A stretch of DNA of 64,000 bases. Source: Heterodera schachtii (lineage: Eukaryota; Nematoda; Chromadorea; Rhabditida; Heteroderidae). The translations under genes and the position numbers were made by a program. The stretch covers positions 248,001 to 312,000 of the forward strand of contig SIJG01000029.1 of assembly GCA_023374025.1 (NCBI GenBank). Reading direction: 5' to 3'. The stretch's first letter is position 1. The number at the start of each line of letters is the position of its first letter. Of this stretch, positions 10,424-21,262 are shown in pieces. Below the pieces are notes generated by a model. It was not told the DNA's origin and made no database searches. It saw nothing but the letters and a program-made list of their open reading frames with translations.

Positions 10424-10966
10424 ACTCAATTATTTTAAATGTCTACTTTAATTTGGCAGAATTATTTTCAATTATTGAATTGGCAATTGAGTGATCTCTT
10501 TTTGGCACAGAATTCTACTTAAATATTTTAATAATAATAAAATAACTACTTTCATTTCGCAGAATTATTTTCAATTATTGAATTGGCAATTGAGTGATCT
10601 CTTTTTTGGCACAGAATTCTACTTAAATATTTTAATAATAATAAAATGACTACTTTAATTTGGCAGAATTATTTTCAATTATTGAATTGGCAATTAAGTG
10701 ATCACTTTTTTGGCACAGAATTCTACTTTAATATTTTAATAATAATTAAAAAACTACTTTAATTTGGCCGAATAGTTTTCAATTATTGAATTGGCAATTG
10801 GGTGATCTCTTTTTTGGCACAGAATTCTACTTTAATATTTTAATAATAATTAAATAACAGCAGAATTATTTTCAATAATTGAATTGCAATTGAGTGATCA
10901 CTTTTTTGGCACAGAATTCTACTTAAATATTTTATAATAGTCTACTTTAATATTTTAAGAATAATT
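10424..10966 (-). repeat. 104-bp tandem tract, with continuation at 11198-11466
   Basis: About five units of the AT-rich family tract (TTGAATTGGCAATTGAGTGATC and TTTAATAATAAT words) lie upstream of the 9179-10312 gene. The array is split by the short inverted-repeat element at 10967-11197 and resumes to about 11466. Confidence 0.75.
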
Positions 10967-11197
10967 GGTACTTTCCTGTTATGTGACCGCAAAATTAATT
11001 TTTAAAAAAGTCAACAAAGGCGCGCGCAGTATTGCATAAAAGGCGCGCCAAAATGAAGGGCATAACCTTTGTAAATAGCTAATTTATTCAAGCGCTGATA
11101 CAATTTTGATCTTTTCCTTCGCCCTTTTGCAATATTGCGCGCGCCTTTGTTGACTTTTTTAAAAATTAATTTTGCGGGCACATAACAGGAAAGTACC
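10967..11197. mobile_element. 231-bp MITE with 62-bp inverted ends
   Basis: Ends begin GGTACTTTCCTGTTATGTG and are near-perfect inverted copies for about 62 bases, including AAAGTCAACAAAGGCGCGCGC. It is flanked by an 8-bp direct repeat GAATAATT (10959-10966 and 11198-11205). An 8-bp duplication fits the hAT or P superfamilies. No coding capacity. Confidence 0.8.
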
Positions 11198-11466
11198 GAA
11201 TAATTAATGAACTACTTTTAATTTGGCAGAATAATTTTCATTTATTGAATTGGTATTGAGGGATAATCACTTTTTTGGGACAGAATTCTACTTTAATATT
11301 TTAATAATAATTAAAAAACTACTTTAATTTGGCCGAATAGTTTTCAATTATTGAATTGGCAATTGGGTGATCTCTTTTTTGGCATAGAATTCTACTTTAA
11401 TATTTTAATAATAATTAAAAAACTGCTTTAATTTGGCAGAATTATTTTCAATTATTAAATTGGTAT

Positions 11467-12271
11467 TAAAATCTGGTTTTTTGAAGTTTTTTGGTCATAA
11501 CTTTTTTGAACCTTAACGAAATTTTTCACAATTTTGCAGGCTAATAGAGGACAGTAGGGCTATCGAATGATACCAAGATTGTTGGATTTGGTTGGCAAAG
11601 AAAAATGGTATAGCCAAAACACCGCTGGGGCCCAAACGTGCCGGGGCCCAACTGAGCGAGTCCGATTTCGAGACCAAAGAAATAATAATAATAATAATAA
11701 TAACTAATGAAAATTGGTCAGATCAAGGGCATATCGCCATGGATTTTCTCCAAGGACATGCACACTCAAACCACAATGTATAAACCGATTTTTAAGGTTT
11801 TTTGTCTCGGATTTTATGAAAATTGCCTGGAAGCTGTTTTCACAGAAACAGAGCAATTTTCTGTGACTTTTGGAATTGCTTAAAATCGAATTTTGCATTA
11901 TTTTTATATTCATATCCATAATATCACGAAGCTTTTCGGTAAAGCATTTTTATAAGTTTGGTGCCCGTATTTGTATGCTTAATCATATTTTTCTGCACAT
12001 TGTTCTGGAATTTAGCAAAAATACCCCACCCAAGACTTGGAAAAATGCGTCAGTGAATCAGAATTTCTTAAAAAACGAGATAAGGTAATATGATTATTTG
12101 AATTTTATGCGTGAATTGTAATGTATGGAAATAAACAATAGCAATAATCCAGGGTTCTCATCGTCCATGCTCCGTTTCCAAGGACGGGTATGACGATTTG
12201 CAAGGACATAGTGGGGAAAATTCATGAAATCCAAGGACATTTAAAATTTTTGCTACATGCAATGAAAATGG
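11467..12271. other. Repeat R fragment and spacer
   Basis: No gene is seen. GGGGCCCAAACGTG words occur at about 11627-11652. The block 11680-11945 (AAAATTGGTCAGATCAAGGGCAT to AGAAGCTTTTCGG) is a partial copy of dispersed repeat R lacking the gene X exon. The CCAAGGACG words at 12178-12240 may be the end of the hAT fragment that follows. Confidence 0.45.
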
Positions 12272-12646
12272 TTAATGTTTATTCAAATTGCTTGTATTTT
12301 TCACCGTATGGATTTTTTCCAATATTTTTTTGTTTCCGCCGATCATTTTCCTCATTTCCGCGCACGTGAGATCAAAGTTCACCTTCACCAGTAAGAGCGC
12401 TTTCACTGATTCAACTTCCAATAAATTTCTTTCTTTGGTCATTGACTGCTTGCCAGTGAAAAAACTCGTTCCACGAATGCATTGGATTTCGGAATCTTTA
12501 AAATAAAAATTCATTTATTCGACATTGACGTCTTTTTGACAAAAGACACAATAAAAAAAGCCATTCCCTTTCCGGCTTCTTTTGACAAAATTATATTGCT
12601 TTTCCCAATCGGGATTGAAAGAACATTTGCGCTTATTTGAAAACAT
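12272..12646 (-). pseudogene. hAT transposase, N-terminus joined to C-terminus
   Basis: Reading leftward from an ATG at 12646, about 43 codons (SFNPDWEKQYNF, then a C-x2-C in YCVFCQKD) resemble the BED-like start of ZBED/hAT transposases. One in-frame TAA follows, then 80 codons ending MTKERNLLEVESVKALLLVKVNFDLTC...NKKILEKI, which resemble the hAT C-terminal dimerisation region. The catalytic middle is missing. The two halves share a frame, and a short intron ending TTTTAAAG near the TAA is possible. Either an internally deleted element or a decayed one; assignment is by motif shape. Confidence 0.5.
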
Positions 12647-12671
12647 TCTGAAATAAAAATGGGTAATCACT

Positions 12672-13045
12672 AGAGATCGGACATGGGCCGGGCCCGTGCA
12701 CGGGTTTTCACTGGCCCGTAGCCCGTAACCCGTGTTTTTTGGGCTGACACGGGTTTCACGGGCACACGGGTTTTACGGGTTTTTCGCCCGTGAGCCCGTA
12801 ACCCGTGTCGATGCCAAGCCCGTAGCACGTGCCCGTGCCCGTGTAAAAAGTGACACGGGTTACGGGTTTTTTTCTCCAGCTAAATTGAGATTTTTTGATT
12901 TTTTGTTATACATTTCGCCAAAATAATCATTTTCTTGTGTGTAATTCATTTAAATTTTGTAATTTAAAGAAAATTCTTTTTGTTTTCCGTGTATTCGGAA
13001 AGGGAATTCCGGCCCCAAAATCGCGGAAGTCGGAATCGAACCCTA
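12672..13045. mobile_element. Truncated hAT-type MITE with CCCGTG words
   Basis: Starts TAGAGATCGGACATGGGCC and is followed by about 200 bases of CACGGG/CCCGTA words. The first ten bases equal the end of the element at 54382-55084. A matching right end was not found before the family sequence resumes at about 13050, so the element is probably truncated or fused to a second one ending TCGAACCCTA. Confidence 0.5.
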
Positions 13046-13429
13046 ATAATTATAGTGAATTATTGAATTGGCAATTGAGTGATCACTTAATTTAACAAAA
13101 TTAGTTAAAATGAATTTAAAAAATTTCAAATAAAAATTATGTTTGTATTATTTTTTCATTTACTAATTAATCTCGTAAAAATGAATGGAAAAAATGAAAA
13201 CTAAGACGATTAAAGTTTGGGCAATCTGTAATAGAAAAAAGAGAATGGAGAGCGCTTAAGCGATTTTTGTTGAGAATTTTTTGTCTCTCTTATTTTCGCT
13301 TTGTCCCTCCTCCTCTTCCTTCTCCCCGATCAGAAATGTGATTTGTCTGTGCCGTGCCATTCTCTCCCAATTCTCTTCCACTGTCTGTCTTCCCTCCCCT
13401 TTCCGCCCACTCTCTCTCTCTCGCTTCGA

Positions 13430-13575
13430 TCAATGCGCCGCTTCTTTTGCCGCCGTTCGGACCTCCGTACTGATCGCCTCGTACACTTTGGCCATTTTTC
13501 AGACACTTTGTCGCACAGCTTTGGCACTCGTCATGTTCAAGCTGTACATAAACTTATTCATCGCGGAAAAAAGTG
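13430..13575 (-). pseudogene. Gene X terminal exon fragment, copy c (frameshifted)
   Basis: Same exon as at 7247-7399, but one base is lost in the T run before CAG and one in GGCACTCG, breaking the frame twice. The 3' part still encodes ...AEVRTAAKEAAH and TGA. Confidence 0.4.
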
Positions 13576-14180
13576 TTTAATTGTAAGCGGTGACTTTAAA
13601 ATTTGGGCACTAACAAAGGTCTGATAACATTAAAGTTAACAAAACATTTCTTTGGGTTTATTAAGAAAATAATTCTGTTGTTTGAAATGATCAAAAACCG
13701 GCCGGGGTATATTTAGCCGCAAATAAAAATTAAAACTCTTTTTATGATTTCAAAATGCTTAAAAAAGATGATTTAATTTGGTAATCAAAATAAGATAATA
13801 TTATATAAAAAATTGACAAAAATTGAAATATTATATATATAAAAAATTTATAAAATTAATCTCTTTTAGGCCTCCCTTTAAAACTTTTTTTTCATAAAAT
13901 ACAATAAATTCCCCATTTCTTAACAAATCTCTCCTATTTTCCTTAGCATAACCATTTATAATACATGAACAATTTTTGATAAGTCAGAATCTCATTATAA
14001 GATCCGAGCCCTAAAATCCGAACAGGACACGGAGTCCTGTTAAGAATGGGAGTTTTAGCCCGCAATCCTGGCCTGTGTCCGACTCGGAAATCCGGTCCAG
14101 GATGGGTTTTTTTTTGCTTGAACTTCTTTTTCTTAGTCTTCTCTTGCAATTGCCACGACTGTAGAACTTAAAAGGTGACT

Positions 14181-14231
14181 CGCCCGGTGGGACTCGAACC
14201 CACGGTATTTGCATACCGGGGAGTGCAACAA
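14181..14231 (-). ncRNA. tRNA-like 3' half (B box) in repeat R
   Basis: The minus strand contains a perfect 5-bp T-stem, GTGGG-TTCGAGT-CCCAC, with a consensus pol III B box GGTTCGAGTCC (14190-14200), preceded by a CGGTA/TACCG hairpin around TGCAAA. No partner for the acceptor strand or D arm was found, so this is not a complete tRNA gene and is probably a SINE or tRNA relic. A second copy is at 24212-24262. Confidence 0.45.
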
Positions 14232-14340
14232 AAAATACAGTATAAATTGTATTCAAAAACATTTTAAAATAATCGTTTTTAATGTTTTGACAATACTTAA
14301 GCTTATAATTAGGGCTGGGAATTTAAATCATGAACAAAAA

Positions 14341-15479
14341 TACCAAAAATGTTGTTTAAAAAAGTCATAAAAATAGCCAAAAAGTAATAAAAAAAACGCC
14401 AAAAAAGCACGAAAGAGAAAAAAAAATGAAAAACTAACCAAAAAAACAAAACAAAATCAAAGCCCTCTTTTTTAAACAATTTATAACAAGCAAGCAATAA
14501 AAAGTGAATACTAACGCAAAAAAAATATGCTAGTTGTTACCCTGACAGATTTTGTATTATTTTCACTCCCGTCATTTAAGATAATGTAGAGCTCAAAAAA
14601 GCTGTAGAATGAGCTATTGAATGTTTGTAGAAGTCTTGTATTCATTTTTAAAATATTTTAATTCTCCTTGATCGTATCAGTATATTTTTACCCCAGGAAA
14701 AATAAAAATAAATATTTATTTTTTTTTTTGTCGTGATCACAATTCTACAGCATTAGCCGCACATGAGGCGCCGAAATTTGAGTTTTTTGGCTATATTTAG
14801 TGCTTCAATGATATGCAGGATAAAAGAAAAACATATGGCTATCGAATATCCAAAAAAAAAAACTAATTTATTTTACATTGAGAAAAGTTATTAATTACCA
14901 ACGGCGTCGAACTGATAAATGGTTCCCTGAATTTTAATTTTCATTTAAGATTGAATTAAAGAAATAATAATAAATAATATGTTCAAATAAAATTAAGAGG
15001 CTTTATTCGTCTTTCGGTTAAATTAACCGCGACTGTTACCGGCCGTACGTTTTTTCTAATTGACCCTAAAAATCCGGTTGGTGTAATAAAAGCCATTTTT
15101 TCAAATTCTAAGTGTCGAGGCACGACTTGGTTTGGATGTTGTGTTTGTTTATGAACAGCATTTCTAATTACATCGATATTTTAAAAAGTTGGAAAATACT
15201 TTTTTATGCATGCAAAAATCAATTTGTGAAAGAATTGTGTTCCAGGGGAGGGGACGCAACCGCGGCAAATTCTGTTTAAATGAAATATTTAGTTCCAATA
15301 GGATGCGCTAAAATATCATTAAAATTCTTCACATACTCGCTAAAAAGTTGTCATAGGCGTTGGCGAAAATCTTTGAAATTTTTGTTTTTAAATGCATGGT
15401 TCGCACCTTGATTTTTTCGATGCTGAGCGCCCCCTTCCCTTATCAGTGTGTTGACAATCGGACGAAATGAAATGTGAAC
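14341..15479. other. Spacer homologous to Ubl 3' flanks
   Basis: No gene is seen. After low-complexity A-rich DNA (14330-14530), positions 14690-15479 match the distal flank also found at 17815-18550 and 48800-49400 (ACCCCAGGAAAA, GGTCGCCGAAA-like and TGTGTTGACA words). It is therefore distal 3' flank of the broken Ubl copy at 16709. Confidence 0.45.
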
Positions 15480-16203
15480 TAGGGTTCAGCCCCGAGCCCT
15501 CGGGGGGCAAAAAGTCGGGGGCCGGGGACCTCGGGGGCGACATGTCGGGGGTCGGGTCGGGGGGGAGCACCAGGGGCTTCCATTTGTTCTTATTTATGAG
15601 AATGTTCTGATTTTGGAGTAGAGACTAAAATTGTTCAGATTTCTTAAATATAGTTAATTTTGTAATTTTATGGCATAATGTCATTAAAGAGGGTTCGTAA
15701 ATGTCCTTGTTTCTAAGATTTGTCCTCTGATTAATGTTTTATTTCGCTGGTTTTTGAGAAAAAAAAAATTAAAATGGCCATCTTTATGATGATTCTTGTC
15801 AGCTAAATGCTGGTTTTATACTTTGTTAAGAGAATTTTGTCAAAAAGGGTCCAAATTTTGTGATTTTTGAGCCAATTTTAGGAAAAAATTTGGAGTTTTG
15901 GGGGCCGGCGGTGCCGATAGGCGCCGCCGAAACGTTTTTCGGAATTTTTAATTAATTTTATTAAGAAAAAATGTTCAAAATTTCAAAAATTTTCAACCTT
16001 TTCTTCCTTCGTTGTTTAATTAACTTTTAAATTTTTAAAAGGCTCGGACTCCCCAATCCCCCGAATTAGTGTCGGGGGCCCGGGGGGCAAAAAGTCGGGG
16101 GTCGGGGACCGCCGGGGGGCACATGTCGGGGGTCGGGTCGGGGAATAGGTCCAAAAAACGTCTCGGGTCGGGTCGGGGGGCTCGGGGTCGGGGCTGAACC
16201 CTA
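15480..16203. mobile_element. 724-bp hAT-type MITE with TCGGGG words
   Basis: Inverted ends TAGGGTTCAGCCCCGA and TCGGGGCTGAACCCTA enclose subterminal arrays of TCGGGG/CCCCGA words. An 8-bp direct repeat ATGTGAAC (15472-15479 and 16204-16211) is the target duplication, as expected for hAT elements. The interior is AT-rich and non-coding; frames here are GC-word artefacts. Confidence 0.85.
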
Positions 16204-16708
16204 ATGTGAACCATTGGAAAAGAAAGATAGGTAGCCAAAAGTGGAAAGATTTGCTGTTTTCTTAGAGCAAATGATCAAAAGCAACGGGAAGTGGAGGGGG
16301 CGCAACGAAGGCCAATTCTGTTTAAGTTCGCACCTCGAAAGAAAGATAGGTAGCACCAAAAGTGGAAAGATTTTGCTGTTTCTTAGAGCAAATGATCAAA
16401 AGCAACGGGAAATGGATAGTTTGTTCCATTAGGATGCTCGAGAGTCTCGATTCTCGAATAAAAAATTTAAATAATATGAAACCCATTTGACCTTGGCCCC
16501 TAGACCTGCTGGATTCAATTAAAACATATAAATGAAAACCCTTCGGAATTCATTTACCTTCATTATATACTTTTTTCAAACAAAATTGAACCCAAATTCC
16601 AGTGGGGACCGCAATTCTGCAGTGTTACACCCTTTTCGGTTTTTCCATAAGATATCGACTCCCGAGCATCCCGAACATTCGCACAATATTCGGACAAGTG
16701 TTTTTCTG
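16204..16708. other. 3' flank of the truncated Ubl copy
   Basis: No gene is seen. The flank contains two nearly identical stretches (about 16204-16290 and 16330-16410; GAAAGATAGGTAGC, GATTTGCTGTTT) and the GGATGCTCGAGAGTCTCG block, as after other Ubl genes. Confidence 0.45.
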
Positions 16709-17418
16709 TTAGCCCAGTTTTCGGGCATTTAATGATTCAATAGTGTCTCCCTCTTGAATGCCGTAATAATTCATCGTTTTTGCATTGTCCGCAAATTCAA
16801 TGTCAGCTCGGGGTATGCGTTTGATCAGGGAAATGTCGCCGAACTTACATTTTAAATCCTTCTCCATGTTCGGGCGTATTTTATCCTTCAATTCTTCCAC
16901 AGTGTCCGTTCCCTTCACCCAAACGGTGACCCGCGCGCTACCGTATTCCACGTGAATATGAAAAATATAACCTTTTGGAACAGCAGCAGATGCCGATGAT
17001 AGTAATCTGTCGATCCTTTTATCGTCCCAGGTAAAAACCTCCATATGAATGGTGCTTCCTTCTCCAATGCCATATTCGCGCATTGTTTTCTCGTCCGCAA
17101 GCGCATTAACATAAATGCAGTCGCATTTGCTTAGTTTGATCCATCCATTTAACTCGGATTTATGCCTCTGTTCATGTATTGCTATGATCTTCTGCTTCAC
17201 TGTTGCCACAGTGTCTGTGCCGTTCACATTAATTACAAAAAATTCCAAATGATCTTGCCACTTCACGGTACTTTCAGATCCATCCGACATTATTAAAAAG
17301 GTCACACCTTCATTAACGCAATTTGTCAATTTGTAATTGTCAGGCCATGGTCCAGATAGGTAATGGCTTATTGTTTGTTTTTTCGTCGGAATTTTAGTGA
17401 TTTCTGCCATTTTCTCCT
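16709..17418 (-). pseudogene. 5'-truncated Ubl gene fragment
   Basis: An open frame of 233 residues starts inside the fourth Ubl unit (KEKMAEITKIPTKKQT) and runs through units five and six to a normal family C-terminus. Signal peptide, core promoter and units 1-3 are missing. At about 17419 the coding sequence stops abruptly and single units of the AT-rich upstream tract take over (AGTTATAGTGAATTATTG), so the 5' end was replaced by a deletion or recombination with the tract. The remaining frame has no stop, which implies recent loss. Confidence 0.7.
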
Positions 17419-18606
17419 TAATTGGGCAGAGTTATAGTGAATTATTGAATTGGCAATTTAGTGATTCCGTTAATTTTGCAGAGTTATAGTGAATTAACAC
17501 CGCACACTCGGCTACGGCGGCCAGTAGGTGGGGCGCCCGAGCGAGCGAGCGCGAGCGGAACATTTTTTGTTTTTACCGCATTGTTTTTGCGACCGTTACA
17601 GTTTGTCAATGCCTCAATTTTAACAAATTTCTAATCGGCACTCAATCTGGGTTTGAATCCGCTTGACTACGGATTTTTTTATTGTAATATTGCGTATGCC
17701 AATGCCCGGTTGATACTTTTATTTTGCTCATGATTTATTGTTTAAAGTAACGCATATAATATATCAATGTTATGGTATTGCAATACCTGAGCTCAGATGC
17801 GTAATTAGCGTATGCTTTTACCCCAGGAAAAACTAAAATAAATTTTTATTAATTTTATTTTCGTCGGGACCACAATTCTACACAATTAACCCGCATGGGT
17901 CGCCGAAAAAGCCAGAAAAAGTCAACCTTTCAGGTTTATGGACATATTTTATGCCTCAATGAAATTTATGCATTCAGTAAAAGAAAGACTTAAGGCTATC
18001 GAATGATCCAAAAAAATTCAATTTAAAATTGATACTGAGAAAAGTTATTAATTACGGACGGCGGCGAAATGATAAACGACTCCCGAAATTTTATATTTTT
18101 ATTTTAATACTAATCAAATTAATAATAATAATAGTAATAATTACATAGATATTTTCAAAGTTGGAAAATAACTTTATGCAAGCTGAAGCAAGAAAAAACA
18201 ATTTGTGAAAGGAATGTGTGCCGGTGAGGGGGGCGCAACCATGGCAAAATTGTTTAAAATCAAATATTTCATCCGAATCTTTTTGTTTTAATGTTGTGCT
18301 TGTTTCCTTACATTTCCATTCGATTTTCTTACCCGGCGGTGCCTTTCGGACACCACCAGAATCAAAATTGCCATAAAGTTTTAAAAATTCAAAGTCGCCA
18401 AAGTTTTCATAGGCCTCGCCGAAAATTTTTGAAAATTTTTCGGAAATTTTTGTTTATTTAAATGCACAATTTGCTCCGTGTTTTTGTTCAGACTCGCGCC
18501 CCTTCCCTGATCGGTGTGTTGACAGACAGTCGGATGGAATTAAAGTGTGAGACATTGAAAAAGAAAGATAGGTAGCCAAAAGTGGAAAGATTTTCTCATT
18601 GGTTCA
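17419..18606. other. Segment inverted relative to 48780-50690
   Basis: No gene is seen. After two tract-like units, positions 17580-18600 are the inverted counterpart of 48780-49470 plus 50531-50700, including GGGCATTGGCATAC, ACCTGAGCTCAG and GACCCATGCGGGTTAATTG (all as read on the right arm). It lacks the 1060-bp element present at 49471-50530 and so gives the empty site for that insertion. Confidence 0.6.
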
Positions 18607-19521
18607 TCAAAATGGGCGTTAGTCAAAAAACCATCAAATCAAAAAATGCTGAAAAAAACTTGGTTTTTTAGTTTCTCAGGTCATAACTTTGTTGAAGCTT
18701 AACGACTTTTTTTAAAACTTTGCAGGATAATAGAAAACACTTACAAAGGAGAGGTACCCAAGTGACCGTGTGACTTCCGAGTGAAACTTTTAGGGTAGGT
18801 AGATTACCCCCCTTTTGTATTATAAAATTTTTTTATTTTTGCTAAATGAAGCTTCTGGCCGAGATATAAAGCTTTTCCTTTTTGCCTTTTCAATATCATT
18901 TACAAAGAATGAGAAGCCAATGTGAGTGTCTCTGGCCCAGTGGTCTATGCCTTCATCTTTTTTTCTTCTGAAGTTCAATTCCCCAACCCTGCAATAATTA
19001 TTTTTGTTTTTTTCATATCCAAAATAATTTTAAGCTCTTAACATTAATAAATTTGAACTTAATATTTTTTTTCATTTTTATTCGACATTAATTTTGGCAC
19101 ATGTGATAGTTTTGAAAACTATTTTGAATATGAAAAAAAACAAAAATTATTATTTGCAGAGTTGGGGAATTGAACTTCAGAAGAAAAAAAGAATGGAAGG
19201 CATAGACCACTGGGCCAGAGACACTCACACTGGCTTCTCACATTCTTTGCAAATGATATTAAAAGGCAAAAAGGAAAAGCTTCATATCTCGGCCAGAAGC
19301 TTCATTTAGCAAAAATAAAAAATTTATAATACAAAAGGGGGGTAATCTACCTAACCTGAAAGTTTCATTCGGAAGTCCCACGGTCACTTGGGTACCTCTC
19401 CTTTGTTAAGGCTATCGAAAGTTAGCAAGATTTTAAAATTTGATTCATTTTAGGTTAAGTTATGGATAATTCTCTGTCCAAAATTTTCCATTTGATGGTT
19501 TTTGACTAACGTCCCAGCACC
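18607..19521. mobile_element. Word-TIR element carrying a nested palindromic element
   Basis: The right end GATGGTTTTTGACTAACGTCCCAGCACC (18494 word style) closes at 19521 and is followed by ATTTTGAC, the complement of the 8-bp duplication around the homologous element at 48091-48522. The left end near 18607 keeps the inner GGGCGTTAGTCAAAAAACCATC word but its outer part is deleted. The element sits at the same place in the 3' flank as in the 46455-48002 gene, so it was inserted before those two gene copies separated. Confidence 0.65.
18744..19405. mobile_element. 662-bp palindromic element, TTA target duplication
   Basis: Two long inverted arms of about 250 bases start CAAAGGAGAGGTACCCAAGTG and are flanked by TTA on each side (18741-18743, 19406-19408). 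The paralogous empty site near 48236 has a single TTA in ACTTAGCGCTATCG, confirming the boundaries. A 3-bp TTA duplication fits PIF/Harbinger. Each arm holds a tRNA-like module: A box TGGCCCAGTGG (18933-18943) and B-like AGTTCAATTCC (18972-18982). Transcripts would fold into a long hairpin. Confidence 0.75.
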
Positions 19522-19609
19522 ATTTTGACTCCCGAGCATCCCTAACATCCGCATCATTCTCTCAGCTGTTTTCCAACTATGGAAAAATGCTTTTCCCTTA
19601 GCCCAGTCT

Positions 19610-21151
19610 TTAGACCTTCAACGATTCAAAAGTATCCCCCTCTTTAATGCCGTATTCATCAATCGTTTTCCCATTGTCAGCAAGTTGAATGCCAGCTCGG
19701 GATGGGAGCTTGATTAACCCGCTGCCAAATCTATCTTTAAAACTTTTCACAGTGTCCCTGCCGTTCACCCAAACTGTGGCATGCGCGCTACCGTATCGCA
19801 CGTGAATATGAAAATTAGAACCATCGGCAACAGCAGCAGATGATGACGGTGATGAGCTTTCATCCCAGATCTCTTCCCAGTATAAAACCTTCATATGAAT
19901 GGTCCTTCCTTCTCCAATTCCATATTCGTCCATTGTTTTCTCATCCTCAAGCGCTTTAGCATATTTGCAATCGAAATTGCATTTGCTTAGTATGATCGCT
20001 CCATTTAACTTGAATTTATGCCTCTGTTCACTGATTGCCATGATCTTCTGCTTCACTGTTGCCACAGTGTCTGTACCGTTCACATTAATCACAAAAAATT
20101 CCCAATGAATTTGCCACCGCACGGTAATGCCAGATCCATCAGACATTATTAAAAAGGGCATATCTTCCTTCACGAAATGTACCAACCTGAAACTGTCAGG
20201 ACATTCTCCATGTAGGTAATGGCTTAGTGTTTGTTTTTTGGCCGGAATGCCAGTGATTTGTGTCATTTTCTCTTTCACTTCTTTTAAAGTGTTGATGACC
20301 TTCATTTTAATTGGGATCATTTTCTCCTTGTATTCCACAAAAAATTCAAATTCGTCCCACGACACAAAAACATTTTTGCCTTCTCCAATGGCATATTTGC
20401 CGATTTCCTCATCATTGGCAAGCTCAATCCAAAATCTATTATCAATTTCTTTGGTCAATACTTGTTTTTGAATCGGAATGTTCCCAAGTTCGTCAATTGT
20501 TGCGATGTTCTTCTTCAAGTCTTTCCCAGTGTCCGTGCCCTTCGCCAAAATGGTGATCCGCTTGCTACCGTAGTTCACGTGAATAGGAAAATTATATATA
20601 TCGGTGACAACCTCCATATAAATGCTGCCCAATAATCCAATGCCATATTCGTCCATTGTTTTATTGTCCTCGAGCACACTCTCAGCCTTTTCATTGAACA
20701 ATACTTGTTTTTGAATCGGAATTTTCCCAAGTTTGTCAAAATTTGCGATGTTCTTCTTCAAATCTTTCACAGTGTCCGTGCGATTCACCCAAACAGTGAT
20801 CCGCTTGCTACCGTAGTTCACATTAATATGAAAAAAATAAGTATCTGTGACAACTTTCATCCAAATTGTGGTTCCTTCTCCGATGCCATATTCGTCCATT
20901 GTTTTCTCATCCTCAAGCACACTCCCAGTAATTTTATTGAACAATATTTGCTTTTGAATCGGAATTTTCCCAATTTCTTCAATTTTTTCGATCTTCGCCT
21001 TCAATGTTGCCACAGTGTCCTTTTTGTTCAGCTCAATGGGGCAATGATCGCCTTCAAAGATGACTTTAATTTTCATGCTATCAGCGAATGACGGCATCAT
21101 CAGCATAAGCATTATGACAGTGCAGAACTGTGAAAAGCCAAATTGAAACAT
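19610..21151 (-). CDS. Secreted six-domain ubiquitin-like protein
   Basis: Intronless, 513 residues from MFQFGFSQFC; 28 codons of open frame upstream are excluded because they overlap the conserved 5' leader. Signal peptide 1-25, then six Ubl units in the same order as the 3826-5484 gene. The Ser-rich linker SSSPSSSAAVADGS precedes unit 6. Unit 6 is shorter than in the 3826 gene (KDRFGSGLIKLPSRAG) and matches the C-terminus of the 46455-48002 gene, its closest relative; the protein ends KEGDTFESLKV. No diglycine. Its 3' flank shares a transposon insertion with the 46455 gene. Confidence 0.85.
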   Translation of the reverse strand: MFQFGFSQFCTVIMLMLMMPSFADSMKIKVIFEGDHCPIELNKKDTVATLKAKIEKIEEIGKIPIQKQILFNKITGSVLEDEKTMDEYGIGEGTTIWMKVVTDTYFFHINVNYGSKRITVWVNRTDTVKDLKKNIANFDKLGKIPIQKQVLFNEKAESVLEDNKTMDEYGIGLLGSIYMEVVTDIYNFPIHVNYGSKRITILAKGTDTGKDLKKNIATIDELGNIPIQKQVLTKEIDNRFWIELANDEEIGKYAIGEGKNVFVSWDEFEFFVEYKEKMIPIKMKVINTLKEVKEKMTQITGIPAKKQTLSHYLHGECPDSFRLVHFVKEDMPFLIMSDGSGITVRWQIHWEFFVINVNGTDTVATVKQKIMAISEQRHKFKLNGAIILSKCNFDCKYAKALEDEKTMDEYGIGEGRTIHMKVLYWEEIWDESSSPSSSAAVADGSNFHIHVRYGSAHATVWVNGRDTVKSFKDRFGSGLIKLPSRAGIQLADNGKTIDEYGIKEGDTFESLKV

Positions 21152-21240
21152 TTTGGTAATTTGGTGGCAATTGGAAAGAATTTGAATGGCAATTAGGAAT
21201 GAATGAATGTGGAGATAATGCTTCACCACTGTCAAGGGAT

Positions 21241-21250
21241 CCCTTTTATG
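21241..21250 (-). promoter_or_regulatory. TATA-like core box of the 19610-21151 gene
   Basis: CATAAAAGGG on the minus strand, 90 bases before the ATG, followed by the conserved GATCCCTTGACAGTGGTGAAGC leader. Confidence 0.6.
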
Positions 21251-21262
21251 GTGAGAATCCTA

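Larger units (their letters stand above)
13198..14340 (-). repeat. Dispersed repeat R, copy 3, long form
   Basis: Nearly identical to 23220-24380 over more than 1 kb; the part from 13610 also matches 25749-26264. It carries a frameshifted gene X exon at 13430-13575 (deletions in the TTTTTTCAG and GGCACATCG words), the GGCCGGGGTATATTTAGCCGC block (13700-13720), and the tRNA-like segment at 14181-14231. Confidence 0.65.

Noticed and set aside
14181..14231. Functional tRNA gene on the minus strand
   Set aside because: Only the T arm and part of an anticodon-like hairpin are present; acceptor and D arms are missing in both copies.
16035..16238. Proline-rich minus-strand ORF (and 15388-15570)
   Set aside because: Reading of the TCGGGG words at the ends of a MITE; crosses the element boundary.
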